DNA of 64,000 nt from Sandaracinus amylolyticus (GCF_021631985.1 NZ_CP070225.1:62001-126000), one strand, 5' to 3'; counted from the stretch's first letter, positions 1-9,590 are shown. The notes: generated by a model from the sequence alone, not told the origin. Made by a program: numbers and translations.

Positions 1-1
1 C

Positions 2-1942
2 GGTTGGTGGACGGCGGGCGGGTTGGCGACACTGCTGGCGGGCTGCCCTGGCCCAGGACCGGGGGGCGATCCCCCGCCGGTGGATCCGCCGATCGACGGC
101 GGTGGACCCGTGACCAGCGCGCTCTTCATGGATCCTCGCGTCGAGGATCGCGCGCCCCAGTTGCTCGCCGACACGCCTCCGCCGATCAGCGGCGGCACGC
201 TGCACGTCCTCCGCAGCGCGCGCATCGCCGTCGTCGCGGACCCCGATCGCGACCGCATCCTCGTCGTCGATCTCACCGCGCGCCAGATCCTCGGCCAGAC
301 CGAGCACCTGCCCCCGGGCGCCGAGCCCTCGCGCATCACCGAGGACGCGGAAGGTCGCGTCCACGTCGTCCTGCGCGGCACCGGCGAGATCTACTCGTTC
401 GATCCCGAGCGCGTCGACGAGGGCACCCGCCGCCAGGTCTGCGCGATGCCGCGCGGCCTCGCGTACGACGGCGTGAACGATCAGCTCCACGTCGCGTGCC
501 GCGGCGGTGAGCTCGTGACGCTCCCGCCCGAGGGCGGCGCGGCGATCCGCACCGTGCAGCTCGATCAGGATCTGCGCGACGTCGTGGTGCACGGCGATCG
601 CCTCTTCGTGTCGCGCTTCCGCACCGCGGAGCTGCTCGAGGTCGACGCGGCGGGCGCGCTCGCCGGCACGCCGCTGCGCCCTTGGGCGTCGAGCGCGTTC
701 GGTGGGGGCCTGGTCGAGCCGGGCTTCATGGATCGCCCGGCGCCGGGCGTGGATGGTGAGGCGCGCTTCGAGCCCGCGGTCGCGTGGCGCACGATCAGCG
801 CGCCCGCGCAGAGCGCGCCGGATGGCGCCGCCGAGCCCGACGACATCGCGATGGTCCACCAGCGCGCGAGCGGCCAGGAAGTGCAGCCCGTGCCCGGTGG
901 CTACGGCGGCGGCGGCGGGTGCGAGTCGAGCATCGTCCACTCGAGCGTGACCTTCTTCGATCCCGAGACCGGCAACGTCACCCAGGGCCCCGACCTCGCG
1001 CGCGCGACGCTCCCCGTCGACATCGCGATGTCGCCGCGGTTCAGCGATGGCGCCGAGTACATCGCGGTGATCGCGGCGGGCAACGAGTCGGGTGAGTCCG
1101 TCTTCCTCTACCAGCGCACGAGCCTCGAGTTCACGGCGCCCGGTCAGTGCATGTTCCCCGAGGCGCGCACCGAGTCGGTCGTGAACGCGACCTCGGCGGC
1201 GTGGACCGACGACGGCACGCTCGTCGTCCTCTCGCGCGACGCGATCGACGGCAGCGGCGCGGAGCTCGCGCTGATCTCGCCGCGCGACGGGCGCACCCAG
1301 CGCATCCCGCTCGGCGGCGTGGAGAGCTACGACACCGGTCACGCGGTGTTCCACGCGAACTCGGGCGGCCACATCGCGTGCGCGTCGTGTCACCCCGAGG
1401 GCCAGGAGGACGGCCGCGTCTGGACGTTCGGCAGCATCGGCCCGCGCCGCACGCCCGCGATGCACGGTGACCTCCGCGGCACCGAGCCGTTCCACTGGGA
1501 CGGCGACATGAACGACCTGAACCACCTCACGCACGAGGTCTTCACCGGCCGCATGCAGGGCCCCGCGCTCCGCACGCAGCAGGTCGACGCGCTCGGGCAC
1601 TGGCTCGACGAGCTGCCCCGCCCGGTGAACGCGATTCCGACGGACGTCGCGGCGGTGGAGCGCGGTCGTGAGCTCTTCTACGGCGCGGCGCAGTGCGGGA
1701 CCTGCCACTCGGGCGCGCTGCTCACGAACAACGCGACGGTCGACGTCGGCACCGGCGGCGCGTTCCAGGTCCCCTCGCTCGTCGGTGTGCAGTACCGGAC
1801 GCCGGTGATGCACTCGGGCTGCGCGGTGACGCTGACCGGTCGCTTCGACGTGACCTGCGGCGGTGGTGATCGCCACGGCCGCACCAGCGACCTGAGCGAA
1901 ACGCAGATCGCCGACATGGTCGCGTACATGCGCACCCTCTGA
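2..1942 (+). CDS. Di-heme cytochrome c lipoprotein with N-terminal propeller-like domain (5' end outside window)
   Basis: The reading frame is open to the left edge, and the residues before the lipobox (WWTAGGLATLLAGC) look like the hydrophobic core of a lipoprotein signal peptide, so the true start lies upstream; the TTG at 23 is probably not the start. After a Pro/Gly/Asp linker come about 400 residues with the repeated beta-strand character of a propeller. The C-terminal third has two haem-binding CxxCH motifs, CASCH (codons at about 1379-1393) and CGTCH (about 1694-1708), about 105 residues apart, with RTPAMH and RTPVMH segments that could supply axial ligands. This layout resembles the MauG / cytochrome c peroxidase-like di-haem proteins. 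Expected to be anchored in the envelope and to act in periplasmic electron transfer. Substrate unknown. It ends in a strong hairpin at 1961-1992. Confidence 0.85.
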   Translation, partial: GWWTAGGLATLLAGCPGPGPGGDPPPVDPPIDGGGPVTSALFMDPRVEDRAPQLLADTPPPISGGTLHVLRSARIAVVADPDRDRILVVDLTARQILGQTEHLPPGAEPSRITEDAEGRVHVVLRGTGEIYSFDPERVDEGTRRQVCAMPRGLAYDGVNDQLHVACRGGELVTLPPEGGAAIRTVQLDQDLRDVVVHGDRLFVSRFRTAELLEVDAAGALAGTPLRPWASSAFGGGLVEPGFMDRPAPGVDGEARFEPAVAWRTISAPAQSAPDGAAEPDDIAMVHQRASGQEVQPVPGGYGGGGGCESSIVHSSVTFFDPETGNVTQGPDLARATLPVDIAMSPRFSDGAEYIAVIAAGNESGESVFLYQRTSLEFTAPGQCMFPEARTESVVNATSAAWTDDGTLVVLSRDAIDGSGAELALISPRDGRTQRIPLGGVESYDTGHAVFHANSGGHIACASCHPEGQEDGRVWTFGSIGPRRTPAMHGDLRGTEPFHWDGDMNDLNHLTHEVFTGRMQGPALRTQQVDALGHWLDELPRPVNAIPTDVAAVERGRELFYGAAQCGTCHSGALLTNNATVDVGTGGAFQVPSLVGVQYRTPVMHSGCAVTLTGRFDVTCGGGDRHGRTSDLSETQIADMVAYMRTL

Positions 1943-1960
1943 TCTCGACGACATCACGGA

Positions 1961-1992
1961 GAAGGCCTCGGTCCTCACGGACCGGGGCCTTC
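1961..1992. terminator. Strong hairpin between convergent genes
   Basis: A 14-bp stem (starting GAAGGCC, one G-U pair) closes a 4-nt TCAC loop just after the cytochrome stop codon and 13 bp before the end of the convergent exonuclease gene. There is no long T-run. Probably a bidirectional terminator. Confidence 0.75.
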
Positions 1993-2004
1993 GTCGTTCC
2001 GTCG

Positions 2005-2880
2005 TCAGCGCTTGAGGCGCGCGGCGACGCGCTTCTCCGCGCCTTCCCAGCCCGCGTCGATCGGCTCGCCCGGCGCGTCGACATCGATCAGCACCGGCGC
2101 GTGATCGGACGGCGTGGGCTTGCCCTTGCGCGCCTCGCGATCGATCTCGCTCGCGACGAGCCGCGCCATCACCGGCGCGCTCGCGAGCACGAGGTCGATG
2201 CGCATCCCGAAGTTCTTGTGGAACATGCCCGCGCGATAGTCCCACCACGAGTAACGACCGCTCTCGGGGTGCTTCGCGCGGTACGCGTCCTCGAGCCCCC
2301 ACGCGCGCAGCCGCGCGATCGCCTCGCGCTCGGGCGCCGAGACGTGCGTCCCGCCGTGGCACGCCGCGGGATCCCACACGTCGACGTCCTCGGGCGCGAC
2401 GTTGTAGTCGCCGGCGACGACGAGCGGCGCGCTCGGATCGTTGCGCTCGCGGAGCCACTGCTCGAGCCGCGCGAGCCACACGAGCTTCGCGTCGTAGAAC
2501 GGCGAGCCGAGCGAGCGTCCGTTCGGCGCGTAGAGCGAGACCACGCGCACGCCTCCGCACGTCGCCGCGATCATGCGCGCCTCGGCGAGCGGCTCGTCGT
2601 CGCCGGCATCGCTCGTCTTCGCGGGGCGCAGCGGCTCGCCGAAGTTCGTGACCACGTCCTCGAGCCCGATGCGGCTCGCGATCGCGACGCCGTTCCAGCG
2701 TCCTTCGCCGTGGTGCGCGACCTCGTAGCCGCGCGCGCGGAACGCGTCGTGCGGCATCGCGTCGTCGCTCAGCTTCGTCTCCTGCATCAGGAGCACGTCG
2801 GGCTTCGCACGCTCGAGCCACCACTCGACCTTCTCGAGCCGCGCGTTGAGCGAGTTCACGTTCCAGGTCGCGATGCGCAT
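2005..2880 (-). CDS. xthA: Exodeoxyribonuclease III (AP endonuclease)
   Basis: A 291-residue protein of the EEP nuclease family, cytoplasmic, acting in base excision repair by cutting at abasic sites and degrading 3' ends. The N-terminus reads MRIATWNVNSLNAR, the family's opening strand with the metal-site Asn. It is followed by QETKL (catalytic Glu), GDYNVAPEDVDVWDP (catalytic Asp and Asn), DLVLAS and a C-terminal SDHAPV (catalytic His). The ATG at 2880 was chosen because family homology begins exactly there, although the frame stays open to 3015. It is convergent with the cytochrome gene and divergent from the lipoprotein at 3070. Length is normal for the family. Confidence 0.95.
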   Translation of the reverse strand: MRIATWNVNSLNARLEKVEWWLERAKPDVLLMQETKLSDDAMPHDAFRARGYEVAHHGEGRWNGVAIASRIGLEDVVTNFGEPLRPAKTSDAGDDEPLAEARMIAATCGGVRVVSLYAPNGRSLGSPFYDAKLVWLARLEQWLRERNDPSAPLVVAGDYNVAPEDVDVWDPAACHGGTHVSAPEREAIARLRAWGLEDAYRAKHPESGRYSWWDYRAGMFHKNFGMRIDLVLASAPVMARLVASEIDREARKGKPTPSDHAPVLIDVDAPGEPIDAGWEGAEKRVAARLKR

Positions 2881-3069
2881 CGGCGTGGACCCTACCATCG
2901 CCGACTCGCGCGACCACCGCTCACGCACACTCGCGCGCCCACGGGCCGCCCATGCGCGAGATCGACGCGAAATCCGCGAAATCTCGCGATCACGCGCACG
3001 AACGTTCGGGCACACGCGCTGCAGTGCGCCCTCGCGCGCCGCGATTCGCGCGCGCAGGAGGACACTCGC

Positions 3070-4350
3070 TTGTCGCGTTCATTCTCGGTTCCCACGCTCG
3101 CGCTCGCTGCGGGCCTCACGAGCCTGGTCGTCGGTTGTGTCTCCGACGTCGATCGTCGCGCGCAGGAAGGCATCGACGCGCTCGATCGATGCGACGTGCG
3201 TGGCGCGCACGAAGCGTTCGAGGACGCGCACGAGATGGACGAGACGCGCGGTGACATCGCGCTCGCGTACGCGCTCACCGACCTCGCGACGCTCGTCGAA
3301 GATCCCGCGATCACCGCGCTCGCACCGCGCCTCGGCTTCGATCGCGAGATCGACACCGCGCTGCTCTGGGGCCCGGACGGTCTGCTCGATCGGCTCGGTC
3401 GCGACGAGAGCTGCGAGTCGATCGAGGCGTGGAACGAAGAGAGCTTCCCGCACCCCGCAGTGCGCGATCCCGAGATCGCGTTCTGGGGCACCGTCGATCC
3501 GCGCCTCACGATCGGTGAGGTGCGCGACGCGCTCGTGGCGATCTCGCCCCGCCTCGAGCGCGTGTCGCTCGCGCTCCAGCGCGCGGCCGATCACGTGCAG
3601 GACGGCGGCGTGACGATCGAGGGTGGCTGCGGGCTCGCGACCACGCCGACGCGGGTACAGAGCCCCGAGCTCCTCGCGCTCGCAGCCGGGCTCGAGGCCG
3701 TGCGCGCGACCGCACGCGCGGCCCAGGGCTACGACGGCTCGATCCCCGTCGTCATGATCTTCCGCGGGGCGACCGCCGACGGCCGCGGGGCGTGGATCGA
3801 TGCGATGAACGCGGGCTTCCTGCGCCCCGTCGACGACGCCGCGATCGCCGACTCGCGCGCGATGTTCCGCGTCAGCGCGCAGCTCGTGCGGCGCGCCGTC
3901 CCCGCGGCGAGCGCGGTGCGCTTGGCGCCGCCTGCGAGCGACGCGATCTTCGACTGGAACCGCATCCCCGTGCGCGTGCTCGACGACGTCTATGCGTTCG
4001 CGGTCGCGATCGACGAGGCGCTCGAGGTCGACGGTGCGCACACGATCCCGAGGCTCTCTCCCGAGCTCGACATCGATCTCGGCTCGTTCTTCCGCGATCC
4101 CTTCGACGGCACCGCGGGCGGCCCGCTCTGGTCGATCCAGCGCGACGAGGAGCTCGGCGACGAGTGGATCCAGCTCGACGGTGCCGTGCTCGAGTCGCTG
4201 CTCGCCGATCGCTTCTCCACGAACCCGTGGGCCGCGGATGCGCCGAGCTACGAGTGGGAGATCGACTGGAGCGACATCGAGCGCGGGACCTGGGAGTCGG
4301 TGTTCGATCCCGGCGCGCGCTGGACGAACGGCTACGCCTGCGCGGAGTGA
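3070..4350 (+). CDS. Lipoprotein with helical repeat-like N-terminus, function unknown
   Basis: A 426-residue predicted lipoprotein. I chose the TTG at 3070 because AGGAGG at 3056-3061 sits 8 nt upstream and the product then opens with a clean type II signal peptide ending SLVVGC (Cys23); the open frame upstream has no such features. Residues about 30-75 are helical and TPR-like (AQEGIDALDRCDVRGAHEAF). The remainder is acidic and helix-rich with no domain I recognise. It may be a cargo-like or structural envelope protein. The gene ends 5 bp before a copy of the dispersed structured repeat and faces the NlpC/P60 lipoprotein gene. Confidence 0.8.
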   Translation: MSRSFSVPTLALAAGLTSLVVGCVSDVDRRAQEGIDALDRCDVRGAHEAFEDAHEMDETRGDIALAYALTDLATLVEDPAITALAPRLGFDREIDTALLWGPDGLLDRLGRDESCESIEAWNEESFPHPAVRDPEIAFWGTVDPRLTIGEVRDALVAISPRLERVSLALQRAADHVQDGGVTIEGGCGLATTPTRVQSPELLALAAGLEAVRATARAAQGYDGSIPVVMIFRGATADGRGAWIDAMNAGFLRPVDDAAIADSRAMFRVSAQLVRRAVPAASAVRLAPPASDAIFDWNRIPVRVLDDVYAFAVAIDEALEVDGAHTIPRLSPELDIDLGSFFRDPFDGTAGGPLWSIQRDEELGDEWIQLDGAVLESLLADRFSTNPWAADAPSYEWEIDWSDIERGTWESVFDPGARWTNGYACAE

Positions 4351-4355
4351 GAGAC

Positions 4356-4413
4356 GGTCCAAAATCGGCTCGCCCGCGCAGGGCCCTGCGCGAGCGAGCA
4401 CTCCGGCTGGACC
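4356..4413. repeat. Dispersed structured repeat, family A, short copy
   Basis: Begins GGTCCA and ends TGGACC, matching the ends of the longer copy at 10522-10614. It keeps the outer arms (ATCGGCTCGCCCGC and GCGAGCACTCC) but lacks the middle. The missing part is what lies between two GGGCCCT direct repeats in the longer copy. It lies between convergent genes and can fold as a hairpin, so it may act as a terminator. Confidence 0.8.
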
Positions 4414-4421
4414 GAGAGCAG

Positions 4422-7400
4422 TCAGCGCGTGGGGCGCTGCCGGCTCGCGAACCACGCGCGCATCACGCGCATGCGCGCGCGCTGATCGGGCGGCGCGTGG
4501 CGGCGACAGCTCGCCAGCTCCGCCGAGCCCTCGGGCGCGCCCCATCGCAGCTCTGCGCAGTCGTTGGGGTTCCACGCGACCTCGATGCCGTCCTCGCGCG
4601 TGACGAGCTCCGCGAGCGTCAGCGCCTGCGTCGCGCCGTCGCTGCGCGTGTACGAGAAGCTCCGCCGCTCGAGCTCGCTGCGCATGCGCGCACGCGCGCT
4701 CTCCACCGCGGCATCGAGCTCCGCGCCCTCGCGCAGCCCCCAACGCGAAGGATCGCGGCGCAGCGCATCGGGGAACCCGACGACGGTGTCGATCGCGACG
4801 AGCAGGCGCATGTCGCGCGAAGGAGTGCTGAAGTCCTCCCAGGGCCCTTCGGTGAGGAAGATGTCGGTGCCCTCGGGCATCGGGATGATCGTGCTCGGGT
4901 GCGTCTGCCTCCACTCCTCGAGCACCTCGACGCTGACGATGCGCCTCCGCACCGACTCCTCGAGCGCGTCGATCAGCGCGAGCTGCATCGCGTCGGGATC
5001 GAGCGCGCGCGGGTTGATGATCGCCTCCATGCGCCCGTAGAAGTCGTCGACGCTGCCGGCGTACTGCTGATCGCTCCACGGCGTCGGGCCCGCGTCGCGC
5101 GCGGTGCCGCGGCGCGCTCGCAGCTCCTCGTTGGTCAGCGTCGCCCAGGTGTTCGCGCGACGGTCGTAGACGACGGGCCGCCACGCCTTGAACCCCGCGC
5201 CCACGTCGGCCGTCTCGGGCGTGAAGAGGAACGTGCCGCGCCAGAACGTTCGCCGGCCGATCACTCCGTCGGGCTGCGCGTCGGCACCGACGAGCACGCC
5301 CGCGCCGCTCGCGCCCTGCGGGCGCCACGCCGCGATCACGAGCAGGTGCCCATAGGGATCGGCGAACACGGTGCCGGGGAGCAGCGCCTCGCGCGTGAGC
5401 GGCACCGGATAGAGATCGGTCGCGTCGTCGAGCGGAGTGGTGCGCCCGCTCGCGGAGTGCACGCCCGGTCGCAGGTTGCGCTCGACGAAGAAGCGGAACG
5501 CGTCGACGTCGTCGCCGCCGGGATGCGGCATCAGCGTCGTCACCGGCTCGCCGCAGCTCGGCGGCTGTCCCGCGCGCCCGCGGCTGCAGCGCCGGAACGC
5601 GAAGGGCAGCCGCAGCTTCCACGCGAAGTACGCGCGCAGGAAGTACGGCAGATCCGCGCAGTCGGGCTGCAGCTCGATGCGCGCTTCTTCACCGAGCCCG
5701 AGGTGATCGAAGAGCAGGTTGTGATCGCGATCGCGCAGGAGCTCGGTGAGCGAGCGCCAGGTGCGATCGTCGTCGGGGTACGCGAAGAGCTGCTCGACGA
5801 ACGCGGCGTAGAGGTTCTCGGTGTCCTCTTCCCACGTCCATCGCGGGATCCAGATCGCCTCGTCGTGACGCATCGCGCGCCGCTCGGCGCCGACCGGCAG
5901 CGGTACCGCCTGCGACGCATCGCGCGCGTTGCGCGCGACGGTGACGCGATCACACGCCGCGATGCGTGTGCCGTCGCCGATCGCGATCGTCCATCGCCCC
6001 GCCTCGGGCTGCGGGATCTCGACCCACCACGTCCACGGCGGCCCTCCGAGCCGATGCACGTTCTCGGGCCGCACCACGCGCCCGCTGGGATCACGCAGCG
6101 CGAGATCGACCGCGCCGAGATCCTCGCCGCTCGTGATCACGAAGCGCAGCGGCGTGCCCGAGTGCGGCATCGCGGGGCTCTGGAAGATCCGCGTGTGCAC
6201 CGAGTCGCTGCACGCGTCGTCCGTCGGCGGCTCGACGGCCCGCGCCGGGCGCAGGGTCGCGACGCCCGAGAGCTCCGGCCCGGGCCCCGGACCGAGCACC
6301 ACGATGCGCTCGAGCCGCTCGACGAACGCACGACGCGACGTGCCGCGACCGAGCTCGAGGTCGGTGATCGACACGCGATGCACGCGACGCAGCGTCTCGC
6401 CCCCACCGCTGCACGGCTCGAGGTACTCCGCGAACGAGTGGAGGATGCGTGGCTCGCCGCCCGTCGTGCGGCCGAGCCAGATCATCACGTGCCCGGGGAA
6501 GTGCAGCAGCACGATCCCGCGCCGCGCTGCGGCGTCGAGCAGGCGCATCCGATCGGCCTCGCTCGTCTCGGGCGGGATCGCGATCGAGAACGAGCCCGCA
6601 TCGGCCTGGCGCGCGCTGTGGCGCGGCATCTCGATGCCGAACGTGCCGAGCACGTCCATCACGAGCTCCGAGCAGTCGAGCCCGTTCTCGCGCCCGCCCC
6701 AGCCGTACGGTCGCCCGAGGTGCCGGAACGCCTCGGTCAGGAACGCGCGGCGCGTGAGCGGGCGCTGCACCGCGTCGATCGACCCTTGCGAAAACGCAAC
6801 ACTGCGTTGCATTCCCGCAAGGGTCGCGAAGCGCACCCGCAGCGCGTCGCCGGGATCGAGCGGCAGCAGCACGTCGGGGTCGACGTCGATCGCGGTGCCG
6901 AGCTCGCTGCGGAGCGTCATCCCGCCGCGCGCTCGCGCGCGCGGTCCCTCGGTCCACAGCGCGACGTCGGTCGCGGGCACCGAGGGCGAGAGCGGCGCGT
7001 CCTGCGCGATCCAGCCGAGCGCGTAGCGCGTGCGCGCCAGCAGCATCCCGCCCGGCCAGCGCGCGAGCACCTGCACCGGCTCCTGGCGCTCGATCGTGCT
7101 GCACGCGTTGCGATCGAACGCGACGTCGGGCGGCGACGAATAGAGCGCCGCGACCTGGGGCCCGCAGCGCAGCGCGATGCGATCCACCGCGACGCGCAGA
7201 TCGGGCTGCACGTCGATCGAGGTCGGCGCATCGAAGCGCGCGAGCGTCGCCGCGTCCACGCGCGCGCCCGAGGGATCGACGTAGCTGCCGTTCGCGAGGC
7301 GCTCGCGCATGAACGCGAGGCGCTCGCGCACCTCGCCCTCGATCAGCGTCCGCGGTGGCGACGACGCGAGCGATCGACGCGCGAACGGGAGATCCTCGCC

Positions 7401-7703
7401 GCCGCTCGCGACCGCGGCGTTCTGCGCGTCGATCTCCGCCGCATCGAGGAGCGGCGCGTCGAGATCACCGAGCTCGGCGTGGCGCGCGAGCCAGTACTCG
7501 AGCGTGCGCTCCTCGTCGTTCACGCGCGGCAGCGCCGCGGGCGCATCGGCGCTCGCAGGGCACGTCGCGGTCCCGCCGCTCGGGGCCGCGGCTGCGGTGG
7601 GCTCGCTCGGCCCGTCGGGCCGCGTGGTCTCGCCGCCGCCGCACGCTGCGCTGCCGAGGGCGAGCGCAGCGGCGATCGGCGTGACGCGGAGGAGGAACGA
7701 CAC
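4422..7703 (-). CDS. Very large NlpC/P60-family lipoprotein with SH3-like region
   Basis: A 1093-residue predicted lipoprotein; the GTG at 7703 gives a signal peptide ending LALGSAAC, while the open frame further upstream is not protein-like. Residues about 150-300 resemble the SH3b modules of cell-wall hydrolases (YALGWIAQDAPL). An NlpC/P60 papain-like domain follows at about 325-430: RPYGWGGRENGLDCSEL carries the presumed catalytic Cys344, FPGHVMIWLG carries His405, and HSF follows. NlpC/P60 enzymes cut gamma-D-Glu-diamino acid or related bonds in peptidoglycan peptides. About 600 residues after the domain are unfamiliar, with several scattered Cys. A normal SH3-NlpC/P60 protein is about half this size. 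The gene is downstream of the Ig-like lipoprotein on the same strand, 77 bp away. Confidence 0.85.
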   Translation of the reverse strand: MSFLLRVTPIAAALALGSAACGGGETTRPDGPSEPTAAAAPSGGTATCPASADAPAALPRVNDEERTLEYWLARHAELGDLDAPLLDAAEIDAQNAAVASGGEDLPFARRSLASSPPRTLIEGEVRERLAFMRERLANGSYVDPSGARVDAATLARFDAPTSIDVQPDLRVAVDRIALRCGPQVAALYSSPPDVAFDRNACSTIERQEPVQVLARWPGGMLLARTRYALGWIAQDAPLSPSVPATDVALWTEGPRARARGGMTLRSELGTAIDVDPDVLLPLDPGDALRVRFATLAGMQRSVAFSQGSIDAVQRPLTRRAFLTEAFRHLGRPYGWGGRENGLDCSELVMDVLGTFGIEMPRHSARQADAGSFSIAIPPETSEADRMRLLDAAARRGIVLLHFPGHVMIWLGRTTGGEPRILHSFAEYLEPCSGGGETLRRVHRVSITDLELGRGTSRRAFVERLERIVVLGPGPGPELSGVATLRPARAVEPPTDDACSDSVHTRIFQSPAMPHSGTPLRFVITSGEDLGAVDLALRDPSGRVVRPENVHRLGGPPWTWWVEIPQPEAGRWTIAIGDGTRIAACDRVTVARNARDASQAVPLPVGAERRAMRHDEAIWIPRWTWEEDTENLYAAFVEQLFAYPDDDRTWRSLTELLRDRDHNLLFDHLGLGEEARIELQPDCADLPYFLRAYFAWKLRLPFAFRRCSRGRAGQPPSCGEPVTTLMPHPGGDDVDAFRFFVERNLRPGVHSASGRTTPLDDATDLYPVPLTREALLPGTVFADPYGHLLVIAAWRPQGASGAGVLVGADAQPDGVIGRRTFWRGTFLFTPETADVGAGFKAWRPVVYDRRANTWATLTNEELRARRGTARDAGPTPWSDQQYAGSVDDFYGRMEAIINPRALDPDAMQLALIDALEESVRRRIVSVEVLEEWRQTHPSTIIPMPEGTDIFLTEGPWEDFSTPSRDMRLLVAIDTVVGFPDALRRDPSRWGLREGAELDAAVESARARMRSELERRSFSYTRSDGATQALTLAELVTREDGIEVAWNPNDCAELRWGAPEGSAELASCRRHAPPDQRARMRVMRAWFASRQRPTR

Positions 7704-7780
7704 GCGCGAATTGTAGATGGACGGCGCGAGCACGTCGCGGAAACGATCGGCCCGCCTGCCCGACTTCCCAGGCCCCCGGA

Positions 7781-9529
7781 CTACGGAGCGCGCTGCGACT
7801 CCTCGCGCGTGATGATGTTCGGGCGTCCGCCGGTCGCGAGGTCCGTGATCGTGCATCCCGCCGCGCGCACGTCGACGTCGGCGACGCGCCACACGCGATT
7901 GCGATCGATCAGCACCGGGCCGAACGTCATGCGCGGCGTGGTCGTCGAGTCCGCGCAGTAGATGCGCACCGTCACGCGCCCCGCGCCGCTGAACGCGTGC
8001 ACGCCGACGCGGTACACCCCCGGCACCGGCCTCCGGATGTTGATGTTCTCGGGCCCGAACCCGTCGGTGTCGTCGATGTCGAGCCGCGGATCGTCGTCCA
8101 TCCCGCCCGGGCCCCACATCAGCGAGCCGCTGCGGCAGTTCTGGTAGAAGCAGTCGTCCATCGAGTCGAACCACGCGCGCGCGCCGGGGCGCAGGACGTG
8201 CGTGTCCATGTCGGTGCGGTTGCTGTCCCAGAACATCTCGACGCGAAGGCCGTCACCGCTCACCGCGCGCACCAGCGTCGTGCACTCGGCGGTGTCGCCG
8301 TCGTCGTCGGTGACGCGCAGGCGCAGCGTGTACTCGCCCGCGAGGTCGGGGGTGAACACGGTGCGCGCTGCGTTCGCAGGGGCGGGCGCGTCGGGGCGCG
8401 AGCCGGGCGGCACCGCCTCGACGCTCCACGCCCAGGCGCGGATCGTCCCGTCGTCGACCGCGCTCGCGACGATCTCGGTCGGCGTGAGGGGCACCGTCTC
8501 GACGACCGCCGGGCACATCACGGTGGGGGGCGTCGGCGTGCCGATCACGGTGACGACGCAGCTCGCGGAGAGCCCGTCGTCGTCGGTCGCGGTGAAGCGC
8601 AGCTCGTACTCGCCCTGACGATCGGGGGTCATCGTCGTCGAGAGCCCGCTGGTCGGCGAGATGGTCGCCATGCTCGCGTCCGGTCGCGTCACGAGCTCCC
8701 ACGTCGTGCTGACGACCATGCGCTCGTCGGTCGCGCTCGCGCGCACCGTCACCGGGCGGCGCGTCGGCGCGCTCACGGTGCCGGGGCTGCAGTCGACCAC
8801 CGGCGGCGCGGTGACGCGCACTTCGACCTCGCAGCGATCGCTCTCGCCGTCGACGTCGCGCACCTCGAGCGCGAGCCGGTACACGCCCGCGACGCTGGCC
8901 TCGAAGTCGATGATCGTGCCGCCCCCGTCGATGACGGGTGTGAGGAGCGCGGTCGAGGGGCCCGAGACCTGCGTCCACGTCGCCTCGACGACCATCTCGT
9001 CGTCGAACCCGTCGCCCTCGATGCGCAGCGGCACCGACGGCGCGGTCACGAGCTCGTCCTCGGGGCAGAGCGCGACCGGCGGTCCGACGATCGCCTGCAC
9101 GCGCACCTCGCACGTCGCACGACGGCCGCGCGCGTCGGCGGCGGAGAAGCGCATGAGGAACTCGCCGAGCACGTCGGGGGTGATCGCGGTGGTCGGGCCC
9201 GTGGTCGGCGCGTTGGTCGCGGTCGCGCCCGCGGGCGCGCTCGCGAGCGACCAGCCCTGCTCGACGATCGGCGCGTCGCTCATCGCAGTCGCCTCGAGCG
9301 TGATCTCGCGGCGCGGGGTCGTGAACTGCTCGCTGCGCCCGCAGTCGACGACGATCCCGCCACCGCCGTCGACGCCCGCGTCCTGGAAGACGCTGCCGTC
9401 GAACGAGCCCGCGTCGGGCCGTGGGCCGTCCTGCGGCGTCCACACCGTCGTCTTGCTCCCACAGGCCGCGAGCAGCGGGAGCATTGCGATCACGCCCGGG
9501 ATCCACGACCGAACGAGTGAGCGAAGCAT
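7781..9529 (-). CDS. Lipoprotein with four Ig/PKD-like repeats and a C-terminal YfaP/DUF2135-like domain
   Basis: A 582-residue protein from an ATG at 9529. The signal peptide ends LPLLAAC (Cys23), followed by an Asp/Gly linker. Four repeats of about 95 residues follow, each with a conserved opening Cys and a closing pattern such as GEYELRFTATDDDG, typical of PKD/cadherin-like Ig folds. The C-terminal approximately 140 residues contain FWDSNRTDMDTHVLRPG, a Cys-rich DDCFYQNC segment and DIDDTDGFGPENI, the Asp-rich signature I associate with the YfaP/DUF2135-like domain common in myxobacterial surface proteins; it may bind calcium. Likely a cell-surface protein. It is divergent from the gene at 9599 with only 69 bp between starts. 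Confidence 0.82.
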   Translation of the reverse strand: MLRSLVRSWIPGVIAMLPLLAACGSKTTVWTPQDGPRPDAGSFDGSVFQDAGVDGGGGIVVDCGRSEQFTTPRREITLEATAMSDAPIVEQGWSLASAPAGATATNAPTTGPTTAITPDVLGEFLMRFSAADARGRRATCEVRVQAIVGPPVALCPEDELVTAPSVPLRIEGDGFDDEMVVEATWTQVSGPSTALLTPVIDGGGTIIDFEASVAGVYRLALEVRDVDGESDRCEVEVRVTAPPVVDCSPGTVSAPTRRPVTVRASATDERMVVSTTWELVTRPDASMATISPTSGLSTTMTPDRQGEYELRFTATDDDGLSASCVVTVIGTPTPPTVMCPAVVETVPLTPTEIVASAVDDGTIRAWAWSVEAVPPGSRPDAPAPANAARTVFTPDLAGEYTLRLRVTDDDGDTAECTTLVRAVSGDGLRVEMFWDSNRTDMDTHVLRPGARAWFDSMDDCFYQNCRSGSLMWGPGGMDDDPRLDIDDTDGFGPENINIRRPVPGVYRVGVHAFSGAGRVTVRIYCADSTTTPRMTFGPVLIDRNRVWRVADVDVRAAGCTITDLATGGRPNIITREESQRAP

Positions 9530-9584
9530 CTCGAACCCCTTCGAAGAAGCTCGCGAGTCTAGCAGCGCGCCCTCGTCTCCGCGG

Positions 9585-9590
9585 TATTCT
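9585..9590 (+). promoter_or_regulatory. -10-like hexamer TATTCT, leaderless candidate
   Basis: TATTCT lies 8 nt before the ATG at 9599 in the 69-bp divergent gap. Transcription starting about 7 nt after a -10 box would begin at or next to the start codon. No good -35 box is visible. Confidence 0.45.

Noticed and set aside
3792-7961. Very long ORF on the plus strand opposite the NlpC/P60 gene (1389 codons), and similar long antisense ORFs elsewhere (12713-14800, 14632-16980, 26742-30107)
   Set aside because: High GC content removes stop codons from the opposite frames. Products are Arg/Ala/His-rich with no domain and lie over genes with clear motifs.
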